The notes under the pieces: generated by a model
What the model was told of the DNA's origin: nothing
Seen by the model: the letters and a program-made list of their open reading frames with translations, nothing else
Database searches by the model: none
Shown: positions 51,340-64,000 of the stretch, piece by piece
Layout: each line of letters begins with the position of its first letter
How positions within the stretch are numbered: the stretch's first letter is position 1
Source: Eledone cirrhosa
Taxonomy: Eukaryota; Mollusca; Cephalopoda; Octopoda; Eledonidae
Assembly: GCA_964016885.1 (NCBI GenBank)
Contig: OZ024742.1
Coordinates: forward strand, 365,365,877 to 365,429,876
Direction: 5' to 3'
Length of the DNA: 64,000 nucleotides
Program-made: the position numbers and the translations under genes

Positions 51340-54300
51340 AAACCACATCAGGTAAACCCCAAATACAACGACCCACCAAACCACATCAGGTAAAACCCAA
51401 ATACAACGACCCACCAAACCACATCAGGTAAACCTCAAATACAACGACCCACTAAACCACATCAGGTAAACCCCAAATACAACGACCCACCAAACCATAT
51501 CAGGTAAACTCCAAATACAACGACCCACCAAACCATATCAGGTAAACTCCAAATACAACGACCCACCAAACCATATCAGGTAAACCCCAAATACAACGAC
51601 CCACCAAACCATATCAGGTAAACCCCAAATACAACGACCCACCAAACCATATCAGGTAAACTCCAAATACAACGACCCACCAAACCACATCAGGTAAACC
51701 CCAAATACAATGACCCACAAACCATATCAGGTAAACCCCAAATACAACGACCCACCAAACATATCAGGTAATCCCCAAATACAACGACCCACCAAACCAC
51801 ATCAGGTAAACCCCAAATACAACGACCCACCAAACCATACCAGGTAAACCCCAAATACAATGACCCACCAAACCATATCAGGTAAACCCAAAATACAACG
51901 ACCCACCAAACCACATCAGGTAAACCCAAATACAACGACCCACCAAACCATATCAGGTAAACCCCAAATACAACGACCCACCAAACCATATCAGGTAAAC
52001 CCCAAATACAACGACCCACCAAACCATATCAGATAAACGCCAAATACAACGACACACGAAACCACATCAGGTAAACCCCAAATACAACGACCCACCAAAC
52101 CACATCAGGTAAACCCCAAATACAAAGACCCACCAAACCATATCAGGTAAACCCCAAATACAACGACCCACCAAACCACATCAGGTAAACCCCAAATACA
52201 ACGACCCACCAAACCACATCAGGTAAACCCCAAATACAACGACCCACCAAACCATATCAGGTAAACCCCAAATACAACGACCCACCAAACCATATCAGAT
52301 AAACGCCAAATACAACGACCCACCAAACCACATCAGGTAAACCCCAAATACAACGACCCAGCAAACCACATCAGGTAAACCCCAAATACAAAGACCCACC
52401 AAACCACATCAGGAAAACCCCAAATACAACGACCCACCAAACCACATCAGGTAAACCGCAAATACAACGACCCACCAAACCATATCAGGTAAACCCCAAA
52501 TACAACGACCCACCAAACCATATCAGGTAAACCCCTAATACAACGACCCACCAAACCACATCACGTAAACCCCAAATACAATGACCCACCAAACCATATC
52601 AGGTAAACCCCAAATACAACGACCCACCAAACCATATCAGGTAAACCCCAAATACAACGACCCACCAAACCACATCAGGTAAACCCCAAATACAACGACC
52701 CACCAAACCATATCAGGTAAACCCCAAATACAACGACCCACCAAACCATATCAGATAAACCCCTAATACAACGACCCACCAAACCACATCACGTAAACCC
52801 CAAATACAATGACCCACCAAACCATATCAGGTAAACCCCAAATACAACGACCCACCAAACCACATCAGTTAAACCCCAAATACAACGACCTACCAAACCA
52901 TATCAGGTAAACCCCAAATACAACGACCCACCAAACCACATCAGTTAAACACCAAATACAACGACCCACCAAACCACATCAGGTAAACCCCAAATACAAC
53001 GACCCACCAAACCATATCAGGTAAATCCCAAATACAACGACCCACCAAACAATATCAGGTAAACCCCAAATACAACGACCCACTAAACCACATCAGGTAA
53101 ACCCCAAATACAACGACCCACCAAACCATATCAGGTAAACACTAAATACAACGACCCACCAAACCATATCAGGTAAACCCCAAATACAACGACCCACCAA
53201 ACCATATCAGTTAAATCCCAAATACAACGACCCACCAAACCACATCAGGTAAACCCCAAATACAACGACCCACCAAACCATATCAGGTAAACTCCAAATA
53301 CAACGACCCACCAAACCATATCAGGTAAATCCCAAATACAACGACCCACCAAACCACATCAGGTAAACCCCAAATACAACGACCCACCAAACCATATCAG
53401 CTAAACCCCAAATACAACGACCCACCAAACCATATCAGGTAAACCCCAAATACAACGACCCACCAAACCCATCAGGTAAACCCCGAATACAACGACCCAC
53501 TAAACCATATCAGGTAAACCCCAAATACAACGACCCACCAAACCACATCAGGTAAACCCCAAATACAACGACCCACCAAACCACATCAGTTAAACCCCAA
53601 ATACAACGACCCACTAAACCATATCAGGTAAACCCCAAATACAACGACCCACCAAACCACATCAGGTAAACCCCAAATACAACGACCCACCAAACCACAT
53701 CAGGTAAACCCCAAATACAACGACCCACTAAACCATATCAGGTAAACCTCAAATACAACGACCCACCAGACCACATCAGGTAAACCCCAAATACAACGAC
53801 CCACCAAACCACATCAGGTAAACCCCAAATACAACGACCCACCAAACCACATCAGGTAAAACCCAAATACAACGACCCACCAAACCACATCAGGTAAACC
53901 TCAAATACAACGACCCACTAAACCACATCAGGTAAACCCCAAATACAACGACCCACCAAACCATATCAGGTAAACTCCAAATACAACGACCCACCAAACC
54001 ATATCAGGTAAACTCCAAATACAACGACCCACCAAACCATATCAGGTAAACCCCAAATACAACGACCCACCAAACCATATCAGGTAAACCCCAAATACAA
54101 CGACCCACCAAACCATATCAGGTAAACTCCAAATACAACGACCCACCAAACCACATCAGGTAAACCCCAAATACAATGACCCACAAACCATATCAGGTAA
54201 ACCCCAAATACAACGACCCACCAAACATATCAGGTAATCCCCAAATACAACGACCCACCAAACCACATCAGGTAAACCCCAAATACAACGACCCACCAAA

Positions 54301-56290
54301 CCATACCAGGTAAACCCCAAATACAATGACCCACCAAACCATATCAGGTAAACCCAAAATACAACGACCCACCAAACCACATCAGGTAAACCCAAATACA
54401 ACGACCCACCAAACCATATCAGGTAAACCCCAAATACAACGACCCACCAAACCATATCAGGTAAACCCCAAATACAACGACCCACCAAACCATATCAGAT
54501 AAACGCCAAATACAACGACACACGAAACCACATCAGGTAAACCCCAAATACAACGACCCACCAAACCACATCAGGTAAACCCCAAATACAAAGACCCACC
54601 AAACCATATCAGGTAAACCCCAAATACAACGACCCACCAAACCACATCAGGTAAACCCCAAATACAACGACCCACCAAACCACATCAGGTAAACCCCAAA
54701 TACAACGACCCACCAAACCATATCAGGTAAACCCCAAATACAACGACCCACCAAACCATATCAGATAAACGCCAAATACAACGACCCACCAAACCACATC
54801 AGGTAAACCCCAAATACAACGACCCAGCAAACCACATCAGGTAAACCCCAAATACAAAGACCCACCAAACCACATCAGGAAAACCCCAAATACAACGACC
54901 CACCAAACCACATCAGGTAAACCGCAAATACAACGACCCACCAAACCATATCAGGTAAACCCCAAATACAACGACCCACCAAACCATATCAGGTAAACCC
55001 CTAATACAACGACCCACCAAACCACATCACGTAAACCCCAAATACAATGACCCACCAAACCATATCAGGTAAACCCCAAATACAACGACCCACCAAACCA
55101 TATCAGGTAAACCCCAAATACAACGACCCACCAAACCACATCAGGTAAACCCCAAATACAACGACCCACCAAACCATATCAGGTAAACCCCAAATACAAC
55201 GACCCACCAAACCATATCAGATAAACCCCTAATACAACGACCCACCAAACCACATCACGTAAACCCCAAATACAATGACCCACCAAACCATATCAGGTAA
55301 ACCCCAAATACAACGACCCACCAAACCACATCAGTTAAACCCCAAATACAACGACCTACCAAACCATATCAGGTAAACCCCAAATACAACGACCCACCAA
55401 ACCACATCAGTTAAACACCAATTACAACGACCCACCAAACCACATCAGGTAAACCCCAAATACAACGACCCACCAAACCATATCAGGTAAATCCCAAATA
55501 CAACGACCCACCAAACAATATCAGGTAAACCCCAAATACAACGACCCACTAAACCACATCAGGTAAACCCCAAATACAACGACCCACCAAACCATATCAG
55601 GTAAACACTAAATACAACGACCCACCAAACCATATCAGGTAAACCCCAAATACAACGACCCACCAAACCATATCAGTTAAATCCCAAATACAACGACCCA
55701 CCAAACCACATCAGGTAAACCCCAAATACAACGACCCACCAAACCATATCAGGTAAACTCCAAATACAACGACCCACCAAACCATATCAGGTAAATCCCA
55801 AATACAACGACCCACCAAACCACATCAGGTAAACCCCAAATACAACGACCCACCAAACCATATCAGCTAAACCCCAAATACAACGACCCACCAAACCATA
55901 TCAGGCAAACCCCAAATACAACGACCCACCAAACCCATCAGGTAAACCCCGAATACAACGACCCACTAAACCATATCAGGTAAACCCCAAATACAACGAC
56001 CTACCAAACCACATCAGGTAAACCCCAAATACAACGACCCACCAAACCACATCAGTTAAACCCCAAATACAACGACCCACTAAACCATATCAGGTAAACC
56101 CCAAATACAACGACCCACCAAACCACATCAGGTAAACCCCAAATACAACGACCCACCAAACCACATCAGGTAAACCCCAAATACAACGACCCACTAAACC
56201 ATATCAGGTAAACCTCAAATACAACGACCCACCAGACCACATCAGGTAAACCCCAAATACAACGACCCACCAAACCACATCAGGTAAACC
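51340..56290. repeat. Tandem duplication of a 2466-bp block (65 units minus 4 bp)
   Basis: Diagnostic variants repeat at a constant 2466-bp offset: GGTAAAACCCAA (51391/53857), AATGACCCACAAACC (51712/54178), GACACACGAAACC (about 52050/54516), AAACCCATCAGG (about 53466/55932) and CACCAGACCAC (53769/56235). Only a few substitutions distinguish the copies. Confidence 0.9.
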
Positions 56291-57119
56291 CCAAATACAA
56301 CGACCCACCAAACCACATCAGGTAAATCCCAAATACAACGACCCACCAAACCACATCAGGTAAACCCCAAATACAACGACCCACCAAACCACATCAGGTA
56401 AACCCCAAATACAACGACCCACCAAACCACATCACGTAAACCCCAAATACAACGACCCACCAAACCACATCAGGTAAACCTCAAATACAACGACCCACTA
56501 AACCACATCAGGTAAACCCCAAATACAACGACCCACCAAACCATATCAGGTAAACTCCAAATACAACGACCCACCAAACCATATCAGGTAAACCCCAAAT
56601 ACAACGACCCACCAAACCACATCAGGTAAACCCCGAATACAACGACCCACTAAACCATATCAGGTAAACCCCAAATACAACGACCCACCAAACCACATCA
56701 CGTAAACCCCAAATACAACGACCCACCAAACCACATCAGGTAAACCTCAAATACAACGACCCACCAAACCACATCAGGTAAACCCCAAATACAACGACCC
56801 ACCAAACCACATCAGGTAAACCCCAAATACAACGACCCACCAAACCACATCACGTAAACCTCAAATACAACGACCCACCAAACCACATCAGGTAAACCTC
56901 AAATACAACGACCCACCAAACCACATCAGGTAAACCCCAAATACAACGACCCACCAAACCACATCAGGTAAACCCCAAATACAACGACCCACCAAACCAC
57001 ATCACGTAAACCCCAAATACAACGACCCACCAAACCACATCAGGTAAACCTCAAATACAACGACCCACCAAACCACATCAGGTAAACCCCAAATACAACG
57101 ACCCACCAAACCACATCAG

Positions 57120-60100
57120 GTAAACCCCAAATACAACGACCCACCAAACCATATCAGGTAAACTCCAAATACAACGACCCACCAAACCATATCAGGTAAA
57201 CTCCAAATACAACGACCCACCAAACCATATCAGGTAAACCCCAAATACAACGACCCACCAAACCATATCAGGTAAACCCCAAATACAACGACCGACCAAA
57301 CCATATCAGGTAAACCCCAAATACAACGACCCACCAAACCACATCAGGTAAACCCCAAATACAATGACCCACCAAACCATATCAGGTAAACCCCAAATAC
57401 AACGACCCACCAAACCATATCAGGTAATCCCCAAATACAACGACCCACCAAACCACATCAGGTAAACCCCAAATACAACGACCCACCAAACCACATTAGG
57501 TAAACCCAAATACAACGACCCACCAAACCATATCAGATAAACGCCAAATACAACGACCCACCAAACCACATCAGGTAAACCCAAATACAACGACCCACCA
57601 AACCATATCAGATAAACCCCAAATACAACGACCCACCAAACCATATCAGGTAAACCCCAAATACAACGACCCACCAAACCATATCAGATAAACCCCAAAT
57701 ACAACGACCCACCAAACCATATCAGGTAAACCCCAAATACAACGACCCACCAAACCACATCAGGTAAACCCCAAATACAACGACCCACCAAACCATATCA
57801 GGTAAACCCCAAATACAACGACCCACCAAACCACATCAGGTAAACTCCAAATACAATGACCCACCAAACCACATCATTTAAACCCCAAATACAACGACCC
57901 ACCAAACCGTATCAGGTAAATCCCAAATACAACGACCCACCAAACCACATCAGGTAAACCCCAAATACAACGACCCACCAAACCATATCAGGTAAACCCC
58001 AAATACAACGACCCACCAAACCATATCAGGTAAACCCCTAATACAACGACCCACCAAACCATATCAGGTAAACCCCTAATACAACGACCCACCAAACCAC
58101 ATCACGTAAACCCCAAATACAATGACCCACCAAACCATATCAGGTAAACCCCAAATACAACGACCCACCAAACCATATCAGGTAAACCCCAAATACAACG
58201 ACCCACCAAACCACATCAGGTAAACCCCAAATACAATGACCCACCAAACCATATCAGGTAAACCCCAAATACAACGACCCACCAAACCACATCAGGTAAA
58301 CCCCAAATACAACGACCCACCAAACCCATCAGGTAAACCCCGAATACAACGACCCACTAAACCATATCAGGTAAACCCCAAATACAACGACCCACCAAAC
58401 CACATCAGGTAAACCCCAAATACAACGACCCACCAAACCACATCAGTTAAACCCCAAATACAACGACCCACTAAACCATATCAGGTAAACCCCAAATACA
58501 ACGACCCACCAAACCACATCAGGTAAACCCCAAATACAACGACCCACCAAACCACATCAGGTAAACCCCAAATACAACGACCCACTAAACCATATCAGGT
58601 AAACCTCAAATACAACGACCCACCAGACCACATCAGGTAAACCCCAAATACAACGACCCACCAAACCACATCAGGTAAACCCCAAATACAACGACCCACC
58701 AAACCACATCAGGTAAATCCCAAATACAACGACCCACCAAACCACATCAGGTAAACCCCAAATACAACGACCCACCAAACCACATCAGGTAAACCCCAAA
58801 TACAACGACCCACCAAACCACATCACGTAAACCCCAAATACAACGACCCACCAAACCACATCAGGTAAACCTCAAATACAACGACCCACTAAACCACATC
58901 AGGTAAACCCCAAATACAACGACCCACCAAACCATATCAGGTAAACTCCAAATACAACGACCCACCAAACCATATCAGGTAAACCCCAAATACAACGACC
59001 CACCAAACCACATCAGGTAAACCCCGAATACAACGACCCACTAAACCATATCAGGTAAACCCCAAATACAACGACCCACCAAACCACATCAGGTAAACCC
59101 CAAATACAACGACCCACCAAACCACATCAGTTAAACCCCAAATACAACGACCCACTAAACCACATCAGGTAAACCCCAAATACAACGACCCACCAAACCA
59201 CATCAGGTAAACCCCAAATACAACGACCCACCAAACCATATCAGTTAAACCCCAAATACAACGACCCACCAAACCACATCAGGTAAACCCCAAATACAAC
59301 GACCCACCAAACCACATCAGGTAAACCCCAAATACAACGACCCACTAAACCATATCAGGTAAACCTCAAATACAACGACCCACCAAACCACATCAGGTAA
59401 ACCCCAAATACAACGACCCACCAAACCACATCAGGTAAACCCCAAATACAACGACCCACCAAACCACATCAGGTAAATCCCAAATACAACGACCCACCAA
59501 ACCACATCAGGTAAACCCCAAATACAACGACCCACCAAACCACATCACGTAAACCCCAAATACAACGACCCACCAAACCACATCAGGTAAACCTCAAATA
59601 CAACGACCCACCAAACCACATCAGGTAAACCCCAAATACAACGACCCACCAAACCACATCAGGTAAACCCCAAATACAACGACCCACCAAACCACATCAC
59701 GTAAACCTCAAATACAACGACCCACCAAACCACATCAGGTAAACCTCAAATACAACGACCCACCAAACCACATCAGGTAAACCCCAAATACAACGACCCA
59801 CCAAACCACATCAGGTAAACCCCAAATACAACGACCCACCAAACCACATCACGTAAACCCCAAATACAACGACCCACCAAACCACATCAGGTAAACCTCA
59901 AATACAACGACCCACCAAACCACATCAGGTAAACCCCAAATACAACGACCCACCAAACCACATCAGGTAAACCCCAAATACAACGACCCACCAAACCATA
60001 TCAGGTAAACTCCAAATACAACGACCCACCAAACCATATCAGGTAAACTCCAAATACAACGACCCACCAAACCATATCAGGTAAACCCCAAATACAACGA

Positions 60101-60900
60101 CCCACCAAACCATATCAGGTAAACCCCAAATACAACGACCCACCAAACCATATCAGGTAAACCCCAAATACAACGACCCACCAAACCACATCAGGTAAAC
60201 CCCAAATACAATGACCCACCAAACCATATCAGGTAAACCCCAAATACAACGACCCACCAAACCATATCAGGTAATCCCCAAATACAACGACCCACCAAAC
60301 CACATCAGGTAAACCCCAAATACAACGACCCACCAAACCATATCAGGTAAACCCCAAATACAACGACCCACCAAACCTTATCAGGTAAACCCAAAATACA
60401 ACGACCCACCAAACCATATCAGGTAAACCCCAAATACAACGACCCACCAAACCACATTAGGTAAACCCAAATACAACGACCCACCAAACCATATCAGATA
60501 AACGCCAAATACAACGACCCACCAAACCACATCAGGTAAACCCAAATACAACGACCCACCAAACCATATCAGATAAACCCCAAATACAACGACCCACCAA
60601 ACCATATCAGGTAAACCCCAAATACAACGACCCACCAAACCATATCAGATAAACCCCAAATACAACGACCCACCAAACCATATCAGGTAAACCCCAAATA
60701 CAACGACCCACCAAACCACATCAGGTAAACCCCAAATACAACGACCCACCAAACCATATCAGGTAAACCCCAAATACAACGACCCACCAAACCACATCAG
60801 GTAAACTCCAAATACAATGACCCACCAAACCACATCATTTAAACCCCAAATACAACGACCCACCAAACCGTATCAGGTAAATCCCAAATACAACGACCCA
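57120..60900. repeat. Block duplication at 2961-bp offset (78 units minus 3 bp)
   Basis: ACATTAGGTAAACCCAAATA (about 57493/60454) and CACATCATTTAAACCCC (about 57871/60832) recur at the same offset, with the same order of one-base-short units between them. Confidence 0.85.
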
Positions 60901-61299
60901 CCAAACCACATCAGGTAAACCCCAAATACAACGACCCACCAAACCACATCAGGTAAACCCCAAATACAAAGACCCACCAAACCATATCAGGTAAACCCCA
61001 AATACAACGACCCACCAAACCATATCAGGTAAACCCCAAATACAACGACCCACCAAACCACATCAGGTAAACCCCAAATACAACGACCCACCAAACCATA
61101 TCAGGTAAACCCCAAATACAACGACCCACCAAACCATATCAGATAAACCCCAAATACAACGACCCACCAAACCATATCAGATAAACGCCAAATACAACGA
61201 CCCACCAAACCACATCAGGTAAACCCCAAATACAACGACCCACCAAACCACATCAGGTAAATCCCAAATACAACGACCCACCAAACCACATCAGGTAAA

Positions 61300-64000
61300 C
61301 CCCAAATACAACGACCCACCAAACCACATCAGGTAAACCCCAAATACAACGACCCACCAAACCACATCAGGTAAAACCCAAATACAACGACCCACCAAAC
61401 CACATCAGGTAAACCTCAAATACAACGACCCACTAAACCACATCAGGTAAACCCCAAATACAACGACCCACCAAACCATATCAGGTAAACTCCAAATACA
61501 ACGACCCACCAAACCATATCAGGTAAACTCCAAATACAACGACCCACCAAACCATATCAGGTAAACCCCAAATACAACGACCCACCAAACCATATCAGGT
61601 AAACCCCAAATACAACGACCCACCAAACCATATCAGGTAAACTCCAAATACAACGACCCACCAAACCACATCAGGTAAACCCCAAATACAATGACCCACA
61701 AACCATATCAGGTAAACCCCAAATACAACGACCCACCAAACCATATCAGGTAATCCCCAAATACAACGACCCACCAAACCACATCAGGTAAACCCCAAAT
61801 ACAACGACCCACCAAACCATACCAGGTAAACCCCAAATACAATGACCCACCAAACCATATCAGGTAAACCCAAAATACAACGACCCACCAAACCACATCA
61901 GGTAAACCCAAATACAACGACCCACCAAACCATATCAGGTAAACCCCAAATACAACGACCCACCAAACCATATCAGCTAAACCCCAAATACAACGACCCA
62001 CCAAACCATATCAGATAAACGCCAAATACAACGACACACGAAACCACATCAGGTAAACCCCAAATACAACGACCCACCAAACCACATCAGGTAAACCCCA
62101 AATACAAAGACCCACCAAACCATATCAGGTAAACCCCAAATACAACGACCCACCAAACCACATCAGGTAAACCCCAAATACAACGACCCACCAAACCACA
62201 TCAGGTAAACCCCAAATACAACGACCCACCAAACCATATCAGGTAAACCCCAAATACAACGACCCACCAAACCATATCAGATAAACGCCAAATACAACGA
62301 CCCACCAAACCACATCAGGTAAACCCCAAATACAACGACCCAGCAAACCACATCAGGTAAACCCCAAATACAAAGACCCACCAAACCACATCAGGTAAAC
62401 CCCAAATACAACGACCCACCAAACCATATCAGGTAAATCCCAAATACAACGACCCACCAAACAATATCAGGTAAACCCCAAATACAACGACCCACTAAAC
62501 CACATCAGGTAAACCCCAAATACAACGACCCACCAAACCATATCAGGTAAACACTAAATACAACGACCCACCAAACCATATCAGGTAAACCCCAAATACA
62601 ACGACCCACCAAACCATATCAGTTAAATCCCAAATACAACGACCCACCAAACCACATCAGGTAAACCCCAAATACAACGACCCACCAAACCATATCAGGT
62701 AAACTCCAAATACAACGACCCACCAAACTATATCAGGTAAATCCCAAATACAACGACCCACCAAACCACATCAGGTAAACCCCAAATACAACGACCCACC
62801 AAACCATATCAGCTAAACCCCAAATACAACGACCCACCAAACCATATCAGGTAAACCCCAAATACAACGACCCACCAAACCCATCAGGTAAACCCCGAAT
62901 ACAACGACCCACTAAACCATATCAGGTAAACCCCAAATACAACGACCCACCAAACCACATCAGGTAAACCCCAAATACAACGACCCACCAAACCACATCA
63001 GTTAAACCCCAAATACAACGACCCACTAAACCATATCAGGTAAACCCCAAATACAACGACCCACCAAACCACATCAGGTAAACCCCAAATACAACGACCC
63101 ACCAAACCACATCAGGTAAACCCCAAATACAACGACCCACTAAACCATATCAGGTAAACCTCAAATACAACGACCCACCAGACCACATCAGGTAAACCCC
63201 AAATACAACGACCCACCAAACCACATCAGGTAAACCCCAAATACAACGACCCACCAAACCACATCAGGTAAATCCCAAATACAACGACCCACCAAACCAC
63301 ATCAGGTAAACCCCAAATACAACGACCCACCAAACCACATCAGGTAAACCCCAAATACAACGACCCACCAAACCACATCACGTAAACCCCAAATACAACG
63401 ACCCACCAAACCACATCAGGTAAACCTCAAATACAACGACCCACTAAACCACATCAGGTAAACCCCAAATACAACGACCCACCAAACCATATCAGGTAAA
63501 CTCCAAATACAACGACCCACCAAACCATATCAGGTAAACCCCAAATACAACGACCCACCAAACCACATCAGGTAAACCCCGAATACAACGACCCACTAAA
63601 CCATATCAGGTAAACCCCAAATACAACGACCCACCAAACCACATCAGGTAAACCCCAAATACAACGACCCACCAAACCACATCAGTTAAACCCCAAATAC
63701 AACGACCCACTAAACCACATCAGGTAAACCCCAAATACAACGACCCACCAAATAACATCAGGTAAACCCCAAATACAACGACCCACCAAACCATATCAGT
63801 TAAACCCCAAATACAACGACCCACCAAACCACATCAGGTAAACCCCAAATACAACGACCCACCAAACCACATCAGGTAAACCCCAAATACAACGACCCAC
63901 TAAACCATATCAGGTAAACCTCAAATACAACGACCCACCAAACCACATCAGGTAAACCCCAAATACAACGACCCACCAAACCACATCAGGTAAACCCCAA
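61300..64000. repeat. Third, displaced copy of the 2.5-kb block
   Basis: AATGACCCACAAACC at about 61690, GACACACGAAACC at about 62032, AAACCCATCAGG at about 62877 and CACCAGACC at about 63177 repeat the marker order of 51340-56290. A shorter stretch, near 62400, joins differently, so the copy carries an internal deletion. It continues to the window end. Confidence 0.8.

Larger units (their letters stand above)
36815..64000. repeat. 38-bp satellite array, about 715 units, running off the window
   Basis: A 38-bp unit with the core CATCAGGTAAACCCCAAATA followed by CAACGACCCACCAAACCA is repeated without any interruption by another element. Composition of the common unit on the + strand is about 17 A, 15 C, 3 G, 3 T, so the strands are very asymmetric. 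The most frequent variant is CATATC for CACATC. Unit-length variants (35-37 bp) occur where ACCAACCAC or ACCCAAATAC lose bases. The minus open frames of 60-110 residues (GRCIWGLPDVVWWVVVFG type) arise because the unit is read through three frames per 114 bp, with stops lost at indels; I do not regard them as genes. Confidence 0.98.

Noticed and set aside
37500..62004. Minus-strand open frames of 60-110 residues with GRCIWGLPD/VVWWVVVFG repeats
   Set aside because: A 38-bp unit read in frame cycles through all three frames each 114 bp and meets a TGA once per cycle. Longer frames appear only where a base is lost. They are a by-product of the satellite.
36815..64000. CRISPR array
   Set aside because: Units are contiguous with no unique spacers, and the surroundings are eukaryotic repeats.
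36815..64000. Telomeric repeat (TTTGGGG on the minus strand)
   Set aside because: The G4 run occurs once per 38-bp unit, not as a short telomeric unit, and no TTAGGG array is seen.

Overview
The window looks like non-coding, repeat-saturated DNA from a cephalopod, most probably an octopus. The main support is many copies of a tRNA-derived SINE whose body runs from a B-box-like GAGTTCAAATCC through GTTAACTTTGCCTTTCATCC to a GATAAAATAAAGTACCAG tail, which I recognise as the octopus-type SINE. Very dense (TA)n, (TG)n and (GTAT)n microsatellites, a Penelope-like element and LINE remnants fit the same picture. I found no intact host protein gene and no rRNA or functional tRNA gene. Everything was read by eye, so copy numbers and edges are approximate.

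Layout. 1-6.6 kb: old SINE fragments of three families, a 39-bp minisatellite (799-1071) and a possible Helitron 3' end (2263-2292). 6.6-10.6 kb: microsatellite-rich DNA (TA, TG, GTAT, GA). 10.6-20 kb: a mosaic of SINEs, (TA)n tracts, one copy of a roughly 570-bp dispersed repeat, a decayed reverse transcriptase on the minus strand split by a SINE (15.1-16.4 kb), and a local duplication that preserves both the filled and the empty SINE insertion site (13.8-14.5 kb). 20-22.5 kb: four inverted-repeat elements, several set between (TA)n tracts. 23.9-29.4 kb: a dead LINE whose ORF1 and 5' end point left while ORF2 points right, as expected of a twin-primed 5' inversion. 30.1-30.7 kb: second copy of the 570-bp repeat. 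31.6-34.6 kb: a dead Penelope-like element (RT plus GIY-YIG) bounded by direct terminal repeats. 34.6-36.3 kb: more SINEs and TG repeats.

36.8 kb to the window end (more than 27 kb): one uninterrupted satellite with a 38-bp unit, roughly 715 copies, continuing past the window. Its left edge uses 39-bp (13-codon) units in one open frame, directly after a short chromodomain-like peptide (STWEPEDY). Each unit carries CAG|GTAAAC, which resembles a splice donor. Inside the array there are 190-bp five-unit higher-order repeats and block duplications of about 1.1, 1.3, 2.5 and 3.0 kb. This satellite is the most unusual thing in the window.

No set of genes here works together. The sequence records retroelement activity, foldback elements and unequal exchange in a satellite.
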